Shown in pieces: positions 1 to 9,630 of a stretch of DNA of 31,556 bases. The stretch is from Actinomortierella ambigua (lineage: Eukaryota; Mortierellomycota; Mortierellomycetes; Mortierellales; Mortierellaceae), in NCBI GenBank assembly GCA_016098155.1, contig JAAAJB010000423.1, positions 1 to 31,556 of the forward strand, given 5' to 3'. The translations under genes were made by a program, and so were the position numbers. Each line of letters starts with the position of its first letter. Within the stretch, counting starts at the first letter, position 1. The notes beneath the pieces were generated by a model. It saw only the letters and a program-made list of their open reading frames with translations. It made no database searches and had not been told where the DNA came from.

Positions 1-674
1 GCCCCTGCGGGGGGTTTGTTTTATCCGTCGTTGGCTTTAAAAAACGGGGGGGGGGGGGAGAGGAGTATGCCAACTAAGACAGCGACAGCGAAAATAGGTT
101 GAGAAAGTGAATGAAGGTGGATGAGTGGAATCGAATTGGAGCGAGAATCAGAAAGCGAGAGAGTGAGAAAAAAAAAAGAAGGAAAGAGAGCGGTCAAAAG
201 GGTAACTTGTACAAGAGAGAGAGAATGAGAGAGAGGGAGGGAAAAAAAAGGGGGGGGGGGAGAGGAAGAGAAGGACACCTCCCCATTCCCCGTTGTGCAG
301 TATACACGGCATGAGTGCAAATATTGCTCGATGGTCATCCGTCTTTGCATACCGTTCCTTTTATTTTCCCCCTTGCACACAGTCTCGCGCCCCCTTTACC
401 TGGCTTTCGCTTTCACTCACATTTGTCTCTCGCTCTTTGTCTGCCGTTGGCTTCACCATCAGTTTCCAGTTCTCGGTCCTGCATCATATTCGAGGAGAGA
501 AAAAAAAAGGCAAAGCAGCTTATTCCACCAGCTCTCTGTCTCTCTCATGTCACTCATGTTGCCTTCGTTCTCCATTTTTCGTCTTTCTCCCCTACACCCA
601 CAATCGAAGGAAATGACCAGAATCGAAAGAGAAAAAAAAAAGGGTATTATATTTCTTCAACAAGGATGGTATAT
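1..674. other. Gene-poor left edge
   Basis: I see no supportable gene here. The plus strand is purine-rich up to about 280 and then pyrimidine-rich, with a G tract at about 46-58, a second near 250-260, and several A runs. The open frames are composition artefacts dominated by Arg/Glu/Lys on one strand and Ser/Leu/Phe on the other. The segment just left of 675 is the likely 3' untranslated region of the minus-strand NDK gene. Confidence 0.5.
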
Positions 675-1208
675 CTACGCGAGCTCGGGGAAGACGAGGA
701 GAATCTCACGCTTGGCACTCTCAACCGAGTCACTGCCGTGAACAGCGTTGTGCGAGCCATCCTTGCCGTACTTGGCACGGATGCTGTCGGGCGCCTCAGC
801 ACGAGCCTTCTCCGAGTTGGTGGGACCAATGAACGTGCGCCAGTCGACAATAGCGTTGTCCTTCTCGAGGACCATGGCGTACACCGGTGCACTAAACAAG
901 ACAAAGAAAGCAAGCAGCGACGGCAAACATATGAAAGAAAAACATGAGTATTCGTCATGGTTAAAAAAAAAAGAGGTACCACAAATTGTAACGGTCTTAA
1001 AGCGTTACCTCGAGATCCATGTCGTGAGGTCGTCAAAGAATGGACGTCCTTCGTGCTCAGCGTAAAACTCTTGGGCCGCCGCGAGAGTGAACTGGTACTC
1101 CTTCTGGGCAACAATCTTGAAGCCGCCCTCAGTGACCATCTTGACGATAGCGTCCCGATGGAGGGAAGCAACATCGGGCTTCAGCATGGCATAGGTGCGC
1201 TGGGTCAT
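675..1208 (-). CDS. Nucleoside diphosphate kinase, NME6-like
   Basis: Two exons, complement(1009..1208) and complement(675..891), joined across a 117-nt intron with a GTAACG donor and a TTTAG acceptor, give 138 residues. The protein opens with TYAMLKPD, has the HEGRPFF loop, the APDSIRAKYG segment, and NAVHGSDS carrying the phospho-accepting histidine, then ends in VFPE. HEGR..F, WRTFIGPT and APDSIR resemble animal NME6 (group II) more than the standard housekeeping enzyme. The family moves the gamma-phosphate from NTPs to NDPs through phosphohistidine; human NME6 is mitochondrial. I chose the ATG at 1208 because a TATA-like stretch at 1351-1360 would put transcription start downstream of the in-frame ATG at 1337. 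That upstream start would add 43 residues with a hydrophobic N-terminus. Family assignment is firm; the start is less so. Confidence 0.88.
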
Positions 1209-1350
1209 GGTGGTGGTGTGGTCAAAGTAGGAGTGGTAAAGGGAGGAGAGAGTATCGGTGATCGGTGGATCAAGGCGGCGAAGGTAGAGAGCAGAGAGAA
1301 GGACAGAAAAAAAGAGAAAACGGGAGAGAAGCGACATGGTTCGTCGTTTT

Positions 1351-1360
1351 TTTATATATG
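1351..1360 (-). promoter_or_regulatory. TATA-like element of the NDK gene
   Basis: On the minus strand this reads CATATATAAA followed by more A residues. It lies about 145 nt upstream of the chosen start at 1208 and only about 15 nt upstream of the alternative ATG at 1337. This position is the main reason for preferring the downstream start. Assignment is by sequence resemblance only. Confidence 0.35.
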
Positions 1361-1846
1361 GGTGAGGAAGAAGTGGGACGTTTCGGCAGTGTTGGGCCAA
1401 ATATATTTTCCCGTTGTGTCGTTTTCTTCATCCTCCTCCACCCCCCCCCCCCAAAGAATTTGCCACCAAGTACACAAATAATGAATCAGCTTCATTCGTG
1501 AACAATTCTCAAGGATGATCTGCTTCTGTGAATAAGGACTACAGTTGCAAACAGCCACAGGAAGAAAATAACACAAAAAGCTGACGAGGCGGCCTTGAGA
1601 ACTGAGGTCTATTAGGAGGTGCTTGGATGTTCCCGTATCCACGAGACAGGGGCGTGAAATTGTGGAGAGGAGATACTCGCCGTGTGCATTAGGGGAAATT
1701 TCCCACGGGTTCCTGGATACTGTATTCCACAACTGCAAAAATTCTTTCTTCTTGGACAAAGAAATGAGTGGTATTTACAAGTTTATATAATGTAGAAGCT
1801 TGATGTGAATAGAAAAAACTACAAATACATGGTTGGGTGGTATTTT
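1361..1846. other. Intergenic spacer between NDK and PDX1
   Basis: No supportable gene. The spacer holds the upstream region of the minus-strand NDK gene, a C tract at about 1440-1453, and the 3' flank of PDX1. The 135-codon minus-strand frame crossing it has no recognisable domain and runs through the C tract and the TATA-like element. Confidence 0.5.
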
Positions 1847-3381
1847 TTACCAGCCGCGCTTGGCGTACTTCTGCTCGTCGGGGACATCGCTGCAGTTGAT
1901 ACCGACCATGGCCTCGCCAAGATCCTCAGAGACCTCTGCCAGAACCTTGGGGTCCTTGTAGTGAGTGACAGCCTGAACGATAGCACGAGCACGCTTCTCG
2001 GGGTCACCAGACTTGAAGATGCCAGAGCCAACAAAGACACCGTCGCATCCAAGCTGCATCATCATGGCAGCATCAGCAGGGGTGGCAACACCACCGGCAG
2101 CAAAGTTGACAACGGGAAGACGGCCGAGCTTGGCAGTCTCCTTGAGCAGGTGGTAAGGAGCCTGGATCTGCTTGGCATAGGTAAAGAGCTCGTTATCGTC
2201 CATGAGCTGGGCCTTGCGGATCTCAGCCTTGACAGTGCGCATGTGGCGGACGGCCTCAACAACGTCGCCAGTGCCGGCCTCACCCTTGGTGCGGATCATG
2301 GCGGCACCCTCAGCAATGCGGCGGAGAGCCTCACCAAGGTTCTTGCAGCCGCAGACGAAGGGAACCTTGAAGTCGTGCTTGTGGATATGGTTGAGGTCAT
2401 CGGCGGGGGTCAGAACCTCAGACTCATCAATGTAATCGACACCAATGGACTCGATGATCTGTTTTCATATGGCAAGGGAAAGGGAAGACGATCTGGGGTG
2501 AGCAATCTAGATCCGTGTCCATTGTGTTCTTTTTTTCTTTCTGTGTCTTTCTTTCCACCCCCGCCCCTGCGCATGATTTTGAGTTGGCTGCACAGTATCT
2601 CGTGTGCGGGGGAGTGACAGGACGTATTACAGATCCGCCATTCATTGGGTGCGGTCCCTCAAAAAAAAATCTCACAGAGGATCAGAGAAAGAAAGAAGGC
2701 ACCCTCTCATCGGACCCAATACGCCATTCGGCTTGTTCTGGGGCCTTGAGTTCCCCTCCTCCTCTAATCAAAAATGATCGGTACTAGTGCTTACCTGGGC
2801 CTCAACAAAGTGACCGATGCGGACCTTGGCCATGACGGGAATAGAGACAGCCTTGATGATCTCCTTGATCATCTTGGGGTCGGACATACGGGCGACACCA
2901 CCTATTGAGAGATCAGGTATCCACAAGATAAGAGGGCCGTTAGTTTTCCTTTATGCTCGACGCTGTTCAAAAACAGTGCAGCTTGTTGCTGATCAAAACA
3001 GTGCAGCCTATTGCTGATCAGTATGCCATACCGTCCTTGCGGATGTCGGCGGGGACTCGCTCCAGGGCCATGACGGCGCAGGCACCGGCACGCTCAGCAA
3101 TGAGGGCCTGCTCGGCATTGACGACGTCCATGATCACACCGCCCTAATGAACAATGAATGAGTAAATGAAGAAACACACTGATCAGCTACAGGGCTCAAA
3201 GGGACCTTCAACGCCCATCGACAGCCAGTTCGACCAAACGGACACAAGCGAAACTTACCTTCAGCATCTGGGCGAGACCAGCCTTGACAGAGAAGGAGGC
3301 GACCTCAGGGTTCTCCGAGGTGTTGGTGGAGGCGGCAACATCCTGGCCAGGAACGAGGTTGGTGGGAGTAGCGAAGGTCAT
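1847..3381 (-). CDS. PDX1: Pyridoxal 5'-phosphate synthase, PdxS/SNZ subunit
   Basis: Four exons, complement(3259..3381), (3032..3143), (2795..2901) and (1847..2458), total 954 nt and encode 317 residues, close to the usual ~300. The family builds PLP directly from ribose 5-phosphate, glyceraldehyde 3-phosphate and ammonia; the ammonia comes from a PdxT/SNO glutaminase partner, which is not in this window. Hallmarks: GGVIMDVVN near 42, [11 protein letters not shown] with Lys104, [14 protein letters not shown], and [10 protein letters not shown] with Lys172. Lys104 and Lys172 match the two catalytic lysines of the Bacillus enzyme (81 and 149) with one constant offset of 23, which supports the splice model. 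[17 protein letters not shown] and GSGIFKS phosphate-binding loops are intact. All intron boundaries are GT-AG. Upstream on the minus strand a TTTAAAAA element lies near 3473-3480. Very sure of family. Confidence 0.96.
2971..3020. repeat. 25-bp tandem duplication in PDX1 intron 2
   Basis: Two adjacent 25-nt units, 2971-2995 and 2996-3020, differ at only two positions. Both begin AAAACAGTGCAGC and end TTGCTGATC. They lie inside the PDX1 intron (2902-3031), next to its donor end. Confidence 0.85.
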
Positions 3382-4750
3382 GGTGAATATTAAGCTTACG
3401 AGGTTTGACGAGGTGCGAAAGAGTAAGGAACAAAGAAGAAGAAAAGCAAGAAAATCGATGGGTCCCCACCGCTTTTTAAATCATTTGCTCCTACCATTTC
3501 ACTGAGTCACTCAGAAAAAAAAATGGAACTCGCGTTTTGGAAGCCCAACTGAACGACTGAATGCGGTTGTATTCAATTTTTTTCTTAGTTGCCAAAAAAA
3601 ATAGGGTGCGCAAGGAAGTGATGTCCGTTCTCTTCCCACTCCTCTGTTGCTTCAGTAGCGTCTTCCTAAATGGGCCCACCACACGAGGCGAATACAAGAG
3701 AGAATCTCACTTCGCCGGGCAAAACTGCCTCGCCCTCCCATTCGAGAGCTTTGTCCCCCCTCCTCACCCCTTGTGTCTTATGAATCAGCCAGTGGCTCAA
3801 GCTCGGAAGTTTCGCTGGATCGCTCAGTCGTCCTTCCGCTCCCTCATCCTTGTCCCTCTAATGGACACTTGTGCATACTCTCTCGTCCTTGAGAAAAATA
3901 AAAAACTGATACTCCATGATTCACAAAGACAGATTCGTTCCTCGTATCACCATTTTTCCCCACTGTGCCTCCGCCAACCAAAACAAAGCCCAGACTGCAG
4001 CGCTGCGCTATTTCTAACAACTTGGAATGGACAGCAATCTCAAGGAGGAAAGTACAATGGTAGTAGCATGTAAGCCAAGAGGAACCAAGTAATGGAAGCA
4101 AGTACGTAGCGTCCTTGACTCATGATGTCTTCACTTTTTTTTTTAAACTTTTCCGACTGTTGCAAAGTCTTCCTCTGTGGAATTTTTCGGAAGAGAGAGA
4201 TTTTGCCTTCCCCCCCTCATCTCTCTCTCGAGCGGGGTTCATTTCTCAATTGTCTCGCAGTGTCAAGCGCACGCTGTCAAACATGTAAAACCAAATAAGA
4301 GACCCTCTCCCCCTCTCCCCTCGCTGTCGGTTAATCGCTTACACACAAAAGTTTTCGTTGGCTCGAGAGATGAAGGCACGGCGTTATCATTACAGGACTT
4401 TCCAGCACTACCAATGCCTCCCTTTCTCCTGCGTAGTACTCACCTTGAATCACGCGGCATGCGTGCGTGCATAGAGAGGGAGGTAGGAAACTTTGCAAGG
4501 ACTATGTCTGCAGTTTCAGTCGCAACTTCCTACGATGCTCATCAAAGACGCGAGCACACTACGAACTTGGAAATTGGTGGCAAGCCAAAGTAAGCGTTGA
4601 GCGACTCACTTACCGCATAAGAGAATAGGTGATCGATCAGCCCTCCTCCCAATCGGGAAATTTTCATCCAGCGGTGTGGCGATTACGAGTGCTTTCGTTG
4701 GCCCTGCGCCTCTGGTATGAATGACAAAGCGACATGACTTGACTTGGACG
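3382..4750. other. Divergent intergenic region, PDX1 / alpha-beta hydrolase
   Basis: About 1.4 kb separates the two divergent start codons, longer than most spacers here. Several plus-strand frames (for example 3561-4073 and 4177-4593) have no recognisable domain, Kozak context or homology signal, so I do not call them. Two short minus-strand signals are described separately: a 27-codon hydrophobic ORF at 4040-4123, and an ATG-led segment with a strong splice donor at 4614-4667. The rest is probably promoter and untranslated sequence. Confidence 0.4.
4040..4123 (-). CDS. Possible small membrane-peptide ORF (27 aa)
   Basis: An ATG at 4123 on the minus strand opens a complete 27-residue frame ending in TGA. 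It starts MSQGRY and continues with one hydrophobic stretch (about residues 7-25, ending LLPLYFPP), long enough to span a membrane once. It sits in the long PDX1-hydrolase spacer. I recognise no family. It could be a real single-helix small protein, an exon of a larger minus-strand gene, or chance. Confidence 0.18.
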   Translation of the reverse strand: MSQGRYVLASITWFLLAYMLLPLYFPP

Positions 4751-4761
4751 TATTTATATAA
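4751..4761 (+). promoter_or_regulatory. TATA box of the alpha/beta hydrolase gene
   Basis: TATTTATATAA lies directly before an in-frame ATG at 4762. A TATA box normally sets transcription start some 30 or more nt downstream, so the ATG at 4762 would probably not be in the mRNA. This favours the in-frame ATG at 4915. Confidence 0.45.
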
Positions 4762-4914
4762 ATGCCTGAGCGCAATTCATCTTGCTTCTTCATCGCCATT
4801 ACACTCCTCACCTCGATTCTGTCTGTGCTAGTCTTGGAAAAAGACCCACAGACCCCTCTCGTTTCCACCATACCTCCACGACTTCGAATTCGGCCTCTCT
4901 TCAGGATACCCATC

Positions 4915-6439
4915 ATGCCCGCCAACCCCAACTACGAAGGCGTCCTGCCTGCTGCACCAGAGATGTTTTCGCGCTGGGCGGCCTTTCAGACATGGTGGGA
5001 CCGATCCAACAAGGAGAAGGCACAAATAGCTGAAGCACGACTTTTGACCCGAATGCAGTTCTTCTCCTTCAAGGGTGTCAACCCGTCCGGCTCGACTGAG
5101 CAGTCGGCAACGACTGCCCGCGTGGGCCTTGTTGAGCTCTCTGGCAAGAATCGTGCCATTAACACCTTGATCATCCAGAACCGCTCGCCTTCCAAGCCTT
5201 CAGAGGAGACGCTCGCCAAGGCCAGTGACGACACTCTATCATCGCAACAGGAGACAGGCGTAGCAGACGACCAAGGACGGACACCCTTCGCGCAGACCAA
5301 GCTCGACATCAAGGTCGTCGACAGCGAGGGCGATTCGATGATCGATCCTCCAGCCCCGGGCGAGAAGGTGCTGGTCATGTGCCACGGTTATGGCGCAGGG
5401 CTGGGCTTCTTTTTCAGAAACTATCTTAGCCTCAGTCAACTGCCTGGCTACAAGATTTACGCCATCGACTGGCTGGGCATGGGTGGATCGAGCCGTCCAG
5501 AGTTCAACTTTAAGCACTCGCCCAAGACGCCAGTGAACGACGTTGTCAAGCAGGCCGAGAACTTCTTTTTGGATGCATTGGAAGAATGGCGCGAGAAGCA
5601 ACAGATTGAGAAGATGACGTTGCTTGGTCACTCCCTTGGTGGCTACCTTTCGGCAGTCTATGCTCTCAAGTACCCTGATCGAGTCGAAAAGTTGATTCTC
5701 GTCAGTCCAGGTATGTCAATGGCAACAGGAAACACTGGATCTACCTGTGTAGTCGGGCATCAAGAAATGCTCCACATGCTTACACCACTACTACTCTTGT
5801 TTTTTTATTTTTTTGTTAGCCGGCATCCCAGAGTCTCCTGAAGCAGGGAAGGCACCACTTCCACCACCACCAACACAAACCCAGTCAGAACCCAGCTCAC
5901 GCCCCTCATCACCCACAGGCAGTGAAGGGAGCAATGGACCACAGCAACCACGGCAGGGCCCACCGGGTTGGCTGCGTCGTCTGGCCATCTTCTCTTGGGA
6001 GCGTAACATCACACCGCAGTCCATTATGCGGTTCGTTGGTCCTCTTGGGCCTTCTCTGGTAGCATCATACACATCCCGGCGATTCGCTCATTTGGAAGAA
6101 GATGAGCAAAAGGACTTGAACAGCTACATCTATCACATCTCGTCTAAGAGTGGGTCGGGCGAGTATGCCCTATCAACAATTCTTGCACCAGGTGCGTATG
6201 CGCGCTGGCCCTTGATGGATCGTCTCAAAGACCTCGCTATGCCGACGGTGTTCATGTATGGCGTCCAGGACTGGATGGATTGGCGAGCGGGTGAGAAGGC
6301 ACGGCGAGGTATGACTGTTCCGACAGCCATGATCCGCGTCCCAGAGGCAGGCCACCACTTGTACCTCGACAACCCTCCGGCCTTTGACAAGGCTGTCATC
6401 CAGGCCATCACGCGACCTTGGGATGGCAACAGTGCTTAA
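4915..6439 (+). CDS. Alpha/beta hydrolase, ABHD4/5 (CGI-58)-CLD1-like
   Basis: Exons 4915..5710 and 5820..6439 encode 471 residues; an upstream in-frame ATG at 4762 would add 51. Features: oxyanion HGYGAG near 157, IDWLGMGGSSRP, nucleophile elbow LLGHSLGG with Ser240, acid region around FMYGVQDWMDW (Asp416/419), and a C-terminal GHHLYLDNP holding both a candidate catalytic His444 and an HX4D motif (His444-Asp449). This layout is typical of the ABHD4/ABHD5 group, which in yeast includes cardiolipin deacylase Cld1 and the Ict1/Ecm18 acyltransferases. Unlike animal ABHD5, the nucleophile is Ser, so lipase or phospholipase activity is expected. The intron falls just after the LILVSP strand. It is followed by a ~50-residue Pro/Ser/Gln-rich insert (about 270-315) in the lid region. 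Whether the substrate is mitochondrial cardiolipin or an N-acyl or lyso-phospholipid cannot be told from sequence. Confidence 0.88.
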
Positions 6440-6542
6440 AATCGGAAACCATCGGCACCTCCCCACCCTCCACTCCCACTTCCCCACTTCTCCCCCCCCC
6501 CAGTAATAGATGTTTCGTAGAACAGTAAAATGACACAGAATA

Positions 6543-6651
6543 TTACGCCTGGCGCTCATCAATAGTGTACGACTGCATCCAGCCCAAAAGAGTGAGACGT
6601 TTGTGCTCAAGAGTTGTTAGCTCAGTGTAAGTGTGGAGGAAGTCGCATGGG
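6543..6651 (-). CDS. Possible 3'-terminal exon of an unidentified small gene
   Basis: On the minus strand a pyrimidine-rich acceptor ending CTATCCAG at 6652 is followed by an open 36-codon stretch ending in TAA. It starts PCDFLHTYTE and ends SYTIDERQA, with natural-looking amino-acid composition and codons, unlike the Ser/Leu-rich noise around it. It needs an upstream exon ending two bases into a codon; such donors exist near 6900 and 7130, but I could not settle a full model. I recognise no family. It may instead be chance. Confidence 0.28.
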
Positions 6652-7636
6652 CTGGATAGAGGAAGAGGAAGGGGGACTGAAAGAAGAAGTGATCAAGGAA
6701 AGAAATAGGTAAAAGAAGGGGGTTGAAGGGAATGCTGTATCGTTGCGATCGATAAGAATGAGAAAAGGAGTTGCGTGGCGTGTAAAACACAGCATATAGA
6801 GTTTTGAGGGGCAAGGTGTCCATGGTTGCACAATACCTACAAAGTCACGATTCATTTGAGGGGGGTGCAAGGAACTGAAGAACATTGAACAAGATGCGTA
6901 CAAACAAACGATGTGCTCCCCTTCTCCTCTCTTCTTGCTTAAGCTAGCGCCGTCCTCTCCTTCCCACTTTGTCTCGCAGTGAGAGAGAAAGGGGCGGGCG
7001 GGGGGAGCCGAAAGGCACGCAGTGTTCAGAGTGCGGCAGAAGGATGAACGACAACCTGGGCGCCACCTAATGCCACACCACCTGTTACTGCTACCTCACC
7101 AGCCTAAGCGCCCCCACAACCCCCAGAAAGTCATTCAGCTCATACAGGACCTCACAACGTCCTCACTGCAAGGACCGCCATTGGTGTGCTCGACCTTGGA
7201 GTACATATGAGGGAGAGAGAGAGAGAGAGAGAGGCTGGCTGGCTGACCTGCTCCACAAACGATCCCGCAGATGGAGCACATGTGGGAGCCTTGTGTACAC
7301 CTTGACCTCTCTCTCTCTCTCTCTGTTCCTGAGAAGGGTACTCACTCGCACATTCCTAATTTACCCATTAATTCATTCTCGCTTCACCATCTGCTTCGCT
7401 CATTCACCCCTCTGTCACCCCCTCTCCTTACCCCCTAGCTTTTCCACTACCTGTTTGGCTAACTGGGATGATCGTTGGGCTTAATATAGCCGTTCGCTTT
7501 CCTCCTCCCCTTCCTTTCCCTGGTTCCTGTCTAGCAACACACGTTTTTTTTCTTTGCTTTTTTTTCTTTCTCTCAGTAACCCCTCTCCTTTCACTCCTTG
7601 GGCTTTTACCGCCTGTATTTCTCACCTCTCCTCACC
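6652..7636. other. Unresolved intergenic region
   Basis: Nearly 1 kb between the hydrolase stop and the next plus-strand start. It may contain upstream exons of the minus-strand exon at 6543-6651. It also contains a GA tract at about 7211-7233 facing a CT tract at about 7306-7325, and from 7370 onward a pyrimidine-rich stretch that looks like the promoter and leader of the membrane-protein gene. No frame has a recognisable domain. Confidence 0.4.
7211..7325. repeat. Inverted GA/CT microsatellite pair
   Basis: A (GA)n tract at about 7211-7233 and a (CT)n tract at about 7306-7325 are complementary and about 72 nt apart. A transcript through here could form a stem of roughly 20 bp. A GGCT triplet repeat follows the first arm. 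Confidence 0.7.
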
Positions 7637-9487
7637 ATGGACCCGCGAGATGCCCCGCCCCACCTCGGCCTCGACAACGAGTGAGTGACCTGTGGATATC
7701 ACTCTCCCACATTGAATTGGTGGCACGGACACAGACCCCAAACCCTATTCAATTGGTGGCGCCTTCACTTACCCAATCTTCAATCTTCTCGTCCATAGAC
7801 ATATTTCTACTTCCAATAGAGCTTTATTTGCAGCTGAAGGTGGGAAAATGGTTTCCTCTCTTCCCTTTTGTCCCTTCAATGCTCACCACCATGCATGTAC
7901 TGGCGCTCGACTTACAAATCCACTCCTTACGTTTCTGTACAACCGTCCTCTCTACGCCTAGTTCTTGCTGGATGTGCGGCAGTGCTGGTGATCATCTCTA
8001 TCATGTGCTGCATTTACATTGGATCACTTCGACGGAAACGGTGGCGGCACGGTCGACCACCAGGGCTGAATGAAATTGCACTACCACAGCCGGATGAGTG
8101 GGTCAACCAAAGTGGAGGCGACCGAACACCAGATAGTGCAGCGCCAGCATACGATTCATCTGCCCATCTTGGACCATTGCCCCCAGAGATGGTAGAGGCT
8201 ATCAGTCGTGCGTCGGCAGAACGAAGGCACTCTCTCGTCATCTCTCTCCTCTCTACGGATAGACCAGAGCTCACCAGTTTTGCCAGCGGACACTCGTCCG
8301 TCATTTCGTCGCCTGAACCCGCTGTGCTGCTACAAACGACTCATCGGCACACCTATTCTAACCAACGTTCGCCACAAACGTCGCAGCTCAGCGAATTCGA
8401 CTGGGATGATAGCGACTTCCGGTCCACACCTCCGCCGAGATTTGCGCGCAATATTTTTCACTCTCCAACCTTGCAGCCCCCTTTGCTTTCTTTTCCAGAG
8501 AGTAGTAGTGCAAGCATCCGTGGTGGAGGAGGTGGAGGAGGAGGTGGTAGTAGTAGTAGTAGTACTGGAGGCAGCTCACCAACCATCGAGGTCACACCGT
8601 GCTTGACAACAGGCACCCTCAACGTCCCTCTTCGGGTGGCCCAAACTTCATCTGTCTCATCCTCGCCCTCAGCAGCAGTAGCAACCACCACCACCACAAC
8701 CATTCCGTCATTCCCTCCACCCTTTTACGACTCAATATGGCAGCATCCCGTATCATTGTCCAACTCAAGGTCCGATGTAGCATCATTTCGTGCGGGACAT
8801 GGATGGAATCGCAACTCACTCTCAGCTGTACCCGATCGACGCCTAGTCACTTCTCGAAGCGAGCACTCATCGCTCCACCAACACGAACAGGGGCTTCCTT
8901 TGATCTTTGTTAGCAATGCAACTTCGCGAGAGGACGTACCATCTATGCTGCGAGAGTCGCCACCTCCGCCATCAGCGACACTACAGGAACGGGAGGGAAG
9001 AAGTGGAGGTGGTGGTAGCGTTAGCGGTAGCGAAGGAGGAGGTCGACATTCGGGGTGGCCCCTCCGTGGGTTTGTCCTGTCTTCGACGCGTCGCTCGATT
9101 TCATGGGGTGGTACGGCCATCCGATTGGGTTCAGGCGGTGGAAGTGGGGTGGGTAGTAGTAGCAGTCGACCATCGTCGACAACCCACTCGCGGGTATCTT
9201 CGTCCAACAGTTCGTCCACACTGCAGCAGCAACATCAACAAAGCCGGCTCTCAAGACCATCGCCATCCACTCCTGGATCAAGTCAGGGGGGCAGCCGACC
9301 GACGAGTCCACTAACCGACGGCGGGATAGATACGCCTCATGGAGGAGGGGCGCCCAGCCCGGTGTCCACGGGACCAATGGCTACCATGGAACTGGAGGGA
9401 TCAACCACACGCCACGCAGCATCGAGTAGAGTTGTGTCATCACCAGCAGAGCCGCCCCCTCCGTATCATGCAACTCTGAGTCCATAG
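7637..9487 (+). CDS. Single-pass membrane protein with low-complexity tail and PPxY end
   Basis: Best model: 7637..7680, 7799..7839 and 7962..9487 (GTGAGT and GTGGGA donors; CATAG and CCTAG acceptors), 536 residues. Phases agree across both junctions with no stop, and the first ATG has the strong context CACCATGG. A simpler alternative starts at ATG 7895 within the last exon (530 residues). Either way there is one strong membrane segment, VLAGCAAVLVIISIMCCIYI, at about 29-48, then a basic stop-transfer run (RRKRWRHG), so a short outside and long inside orientation is likely. The ~480-residue tail is Ser/Pro/Gly/Thr-rich with poly-Gly and poly-Ser runs and probably disordered. It ends EPPPPYHATLSP, a PPxY motif of the kind bound by WW domains of Rsp5/Nedd4 ubiquitin ligases. 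Family not recognised. Sure of the large exon, less of the first two. Confidence 0.7.
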
Positions 9488-9630
9488 ACATAATGATTTT
9501 TTTTTGGTGGCCACCATGCCACTTCTCTCCGACTTGCGGGTACTTTTTCCGCTGAACCCTCTTCTCTCACGTTTCTTCATTTTTGTTTTAGTCATTTTCG
9601 AGATTTTGCATTTTGTAAACTACCATAATC
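9488..9630 (+). promoter_or_regulatory. Short spacer before the SET-domain gene
   Basis: Only 143 nt separate the upstream stop from the next same-strand start, so this must hold both the terminator of the membrane-protein gene and the promoter of the methyltransferase gene. It has T runs and a pyrimidine-rich stretch but no clear TATA box. Confidence 0.35.

Noticed and set aside
21..380. 119-codon minus-strand frame
   Set aside because: Ser/Leu/Pro/Phe-rich translation of purine-rich repeats including a G tract; no domain or start context.
1805..2617. 270-codon plus-strand frame opposite PDX1
   Set aside because: Antisense shadow of the fourth PDX1 exon; the real minus-strand protein is unmistakable.
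3561..4073. 170-codon plus-strand frame in the divergent spacer
   Set aside because: No recognisable domain, runs through homopolymers, and lies upstream of divergent promoters.
7468..8073. 201-codon plus-strand frame with hydrophobic start
   Set aside because: Pyrimidine-rich leader read in a different frame from the membrane-protein gene; overlaps that gene's membrane-segment coding.
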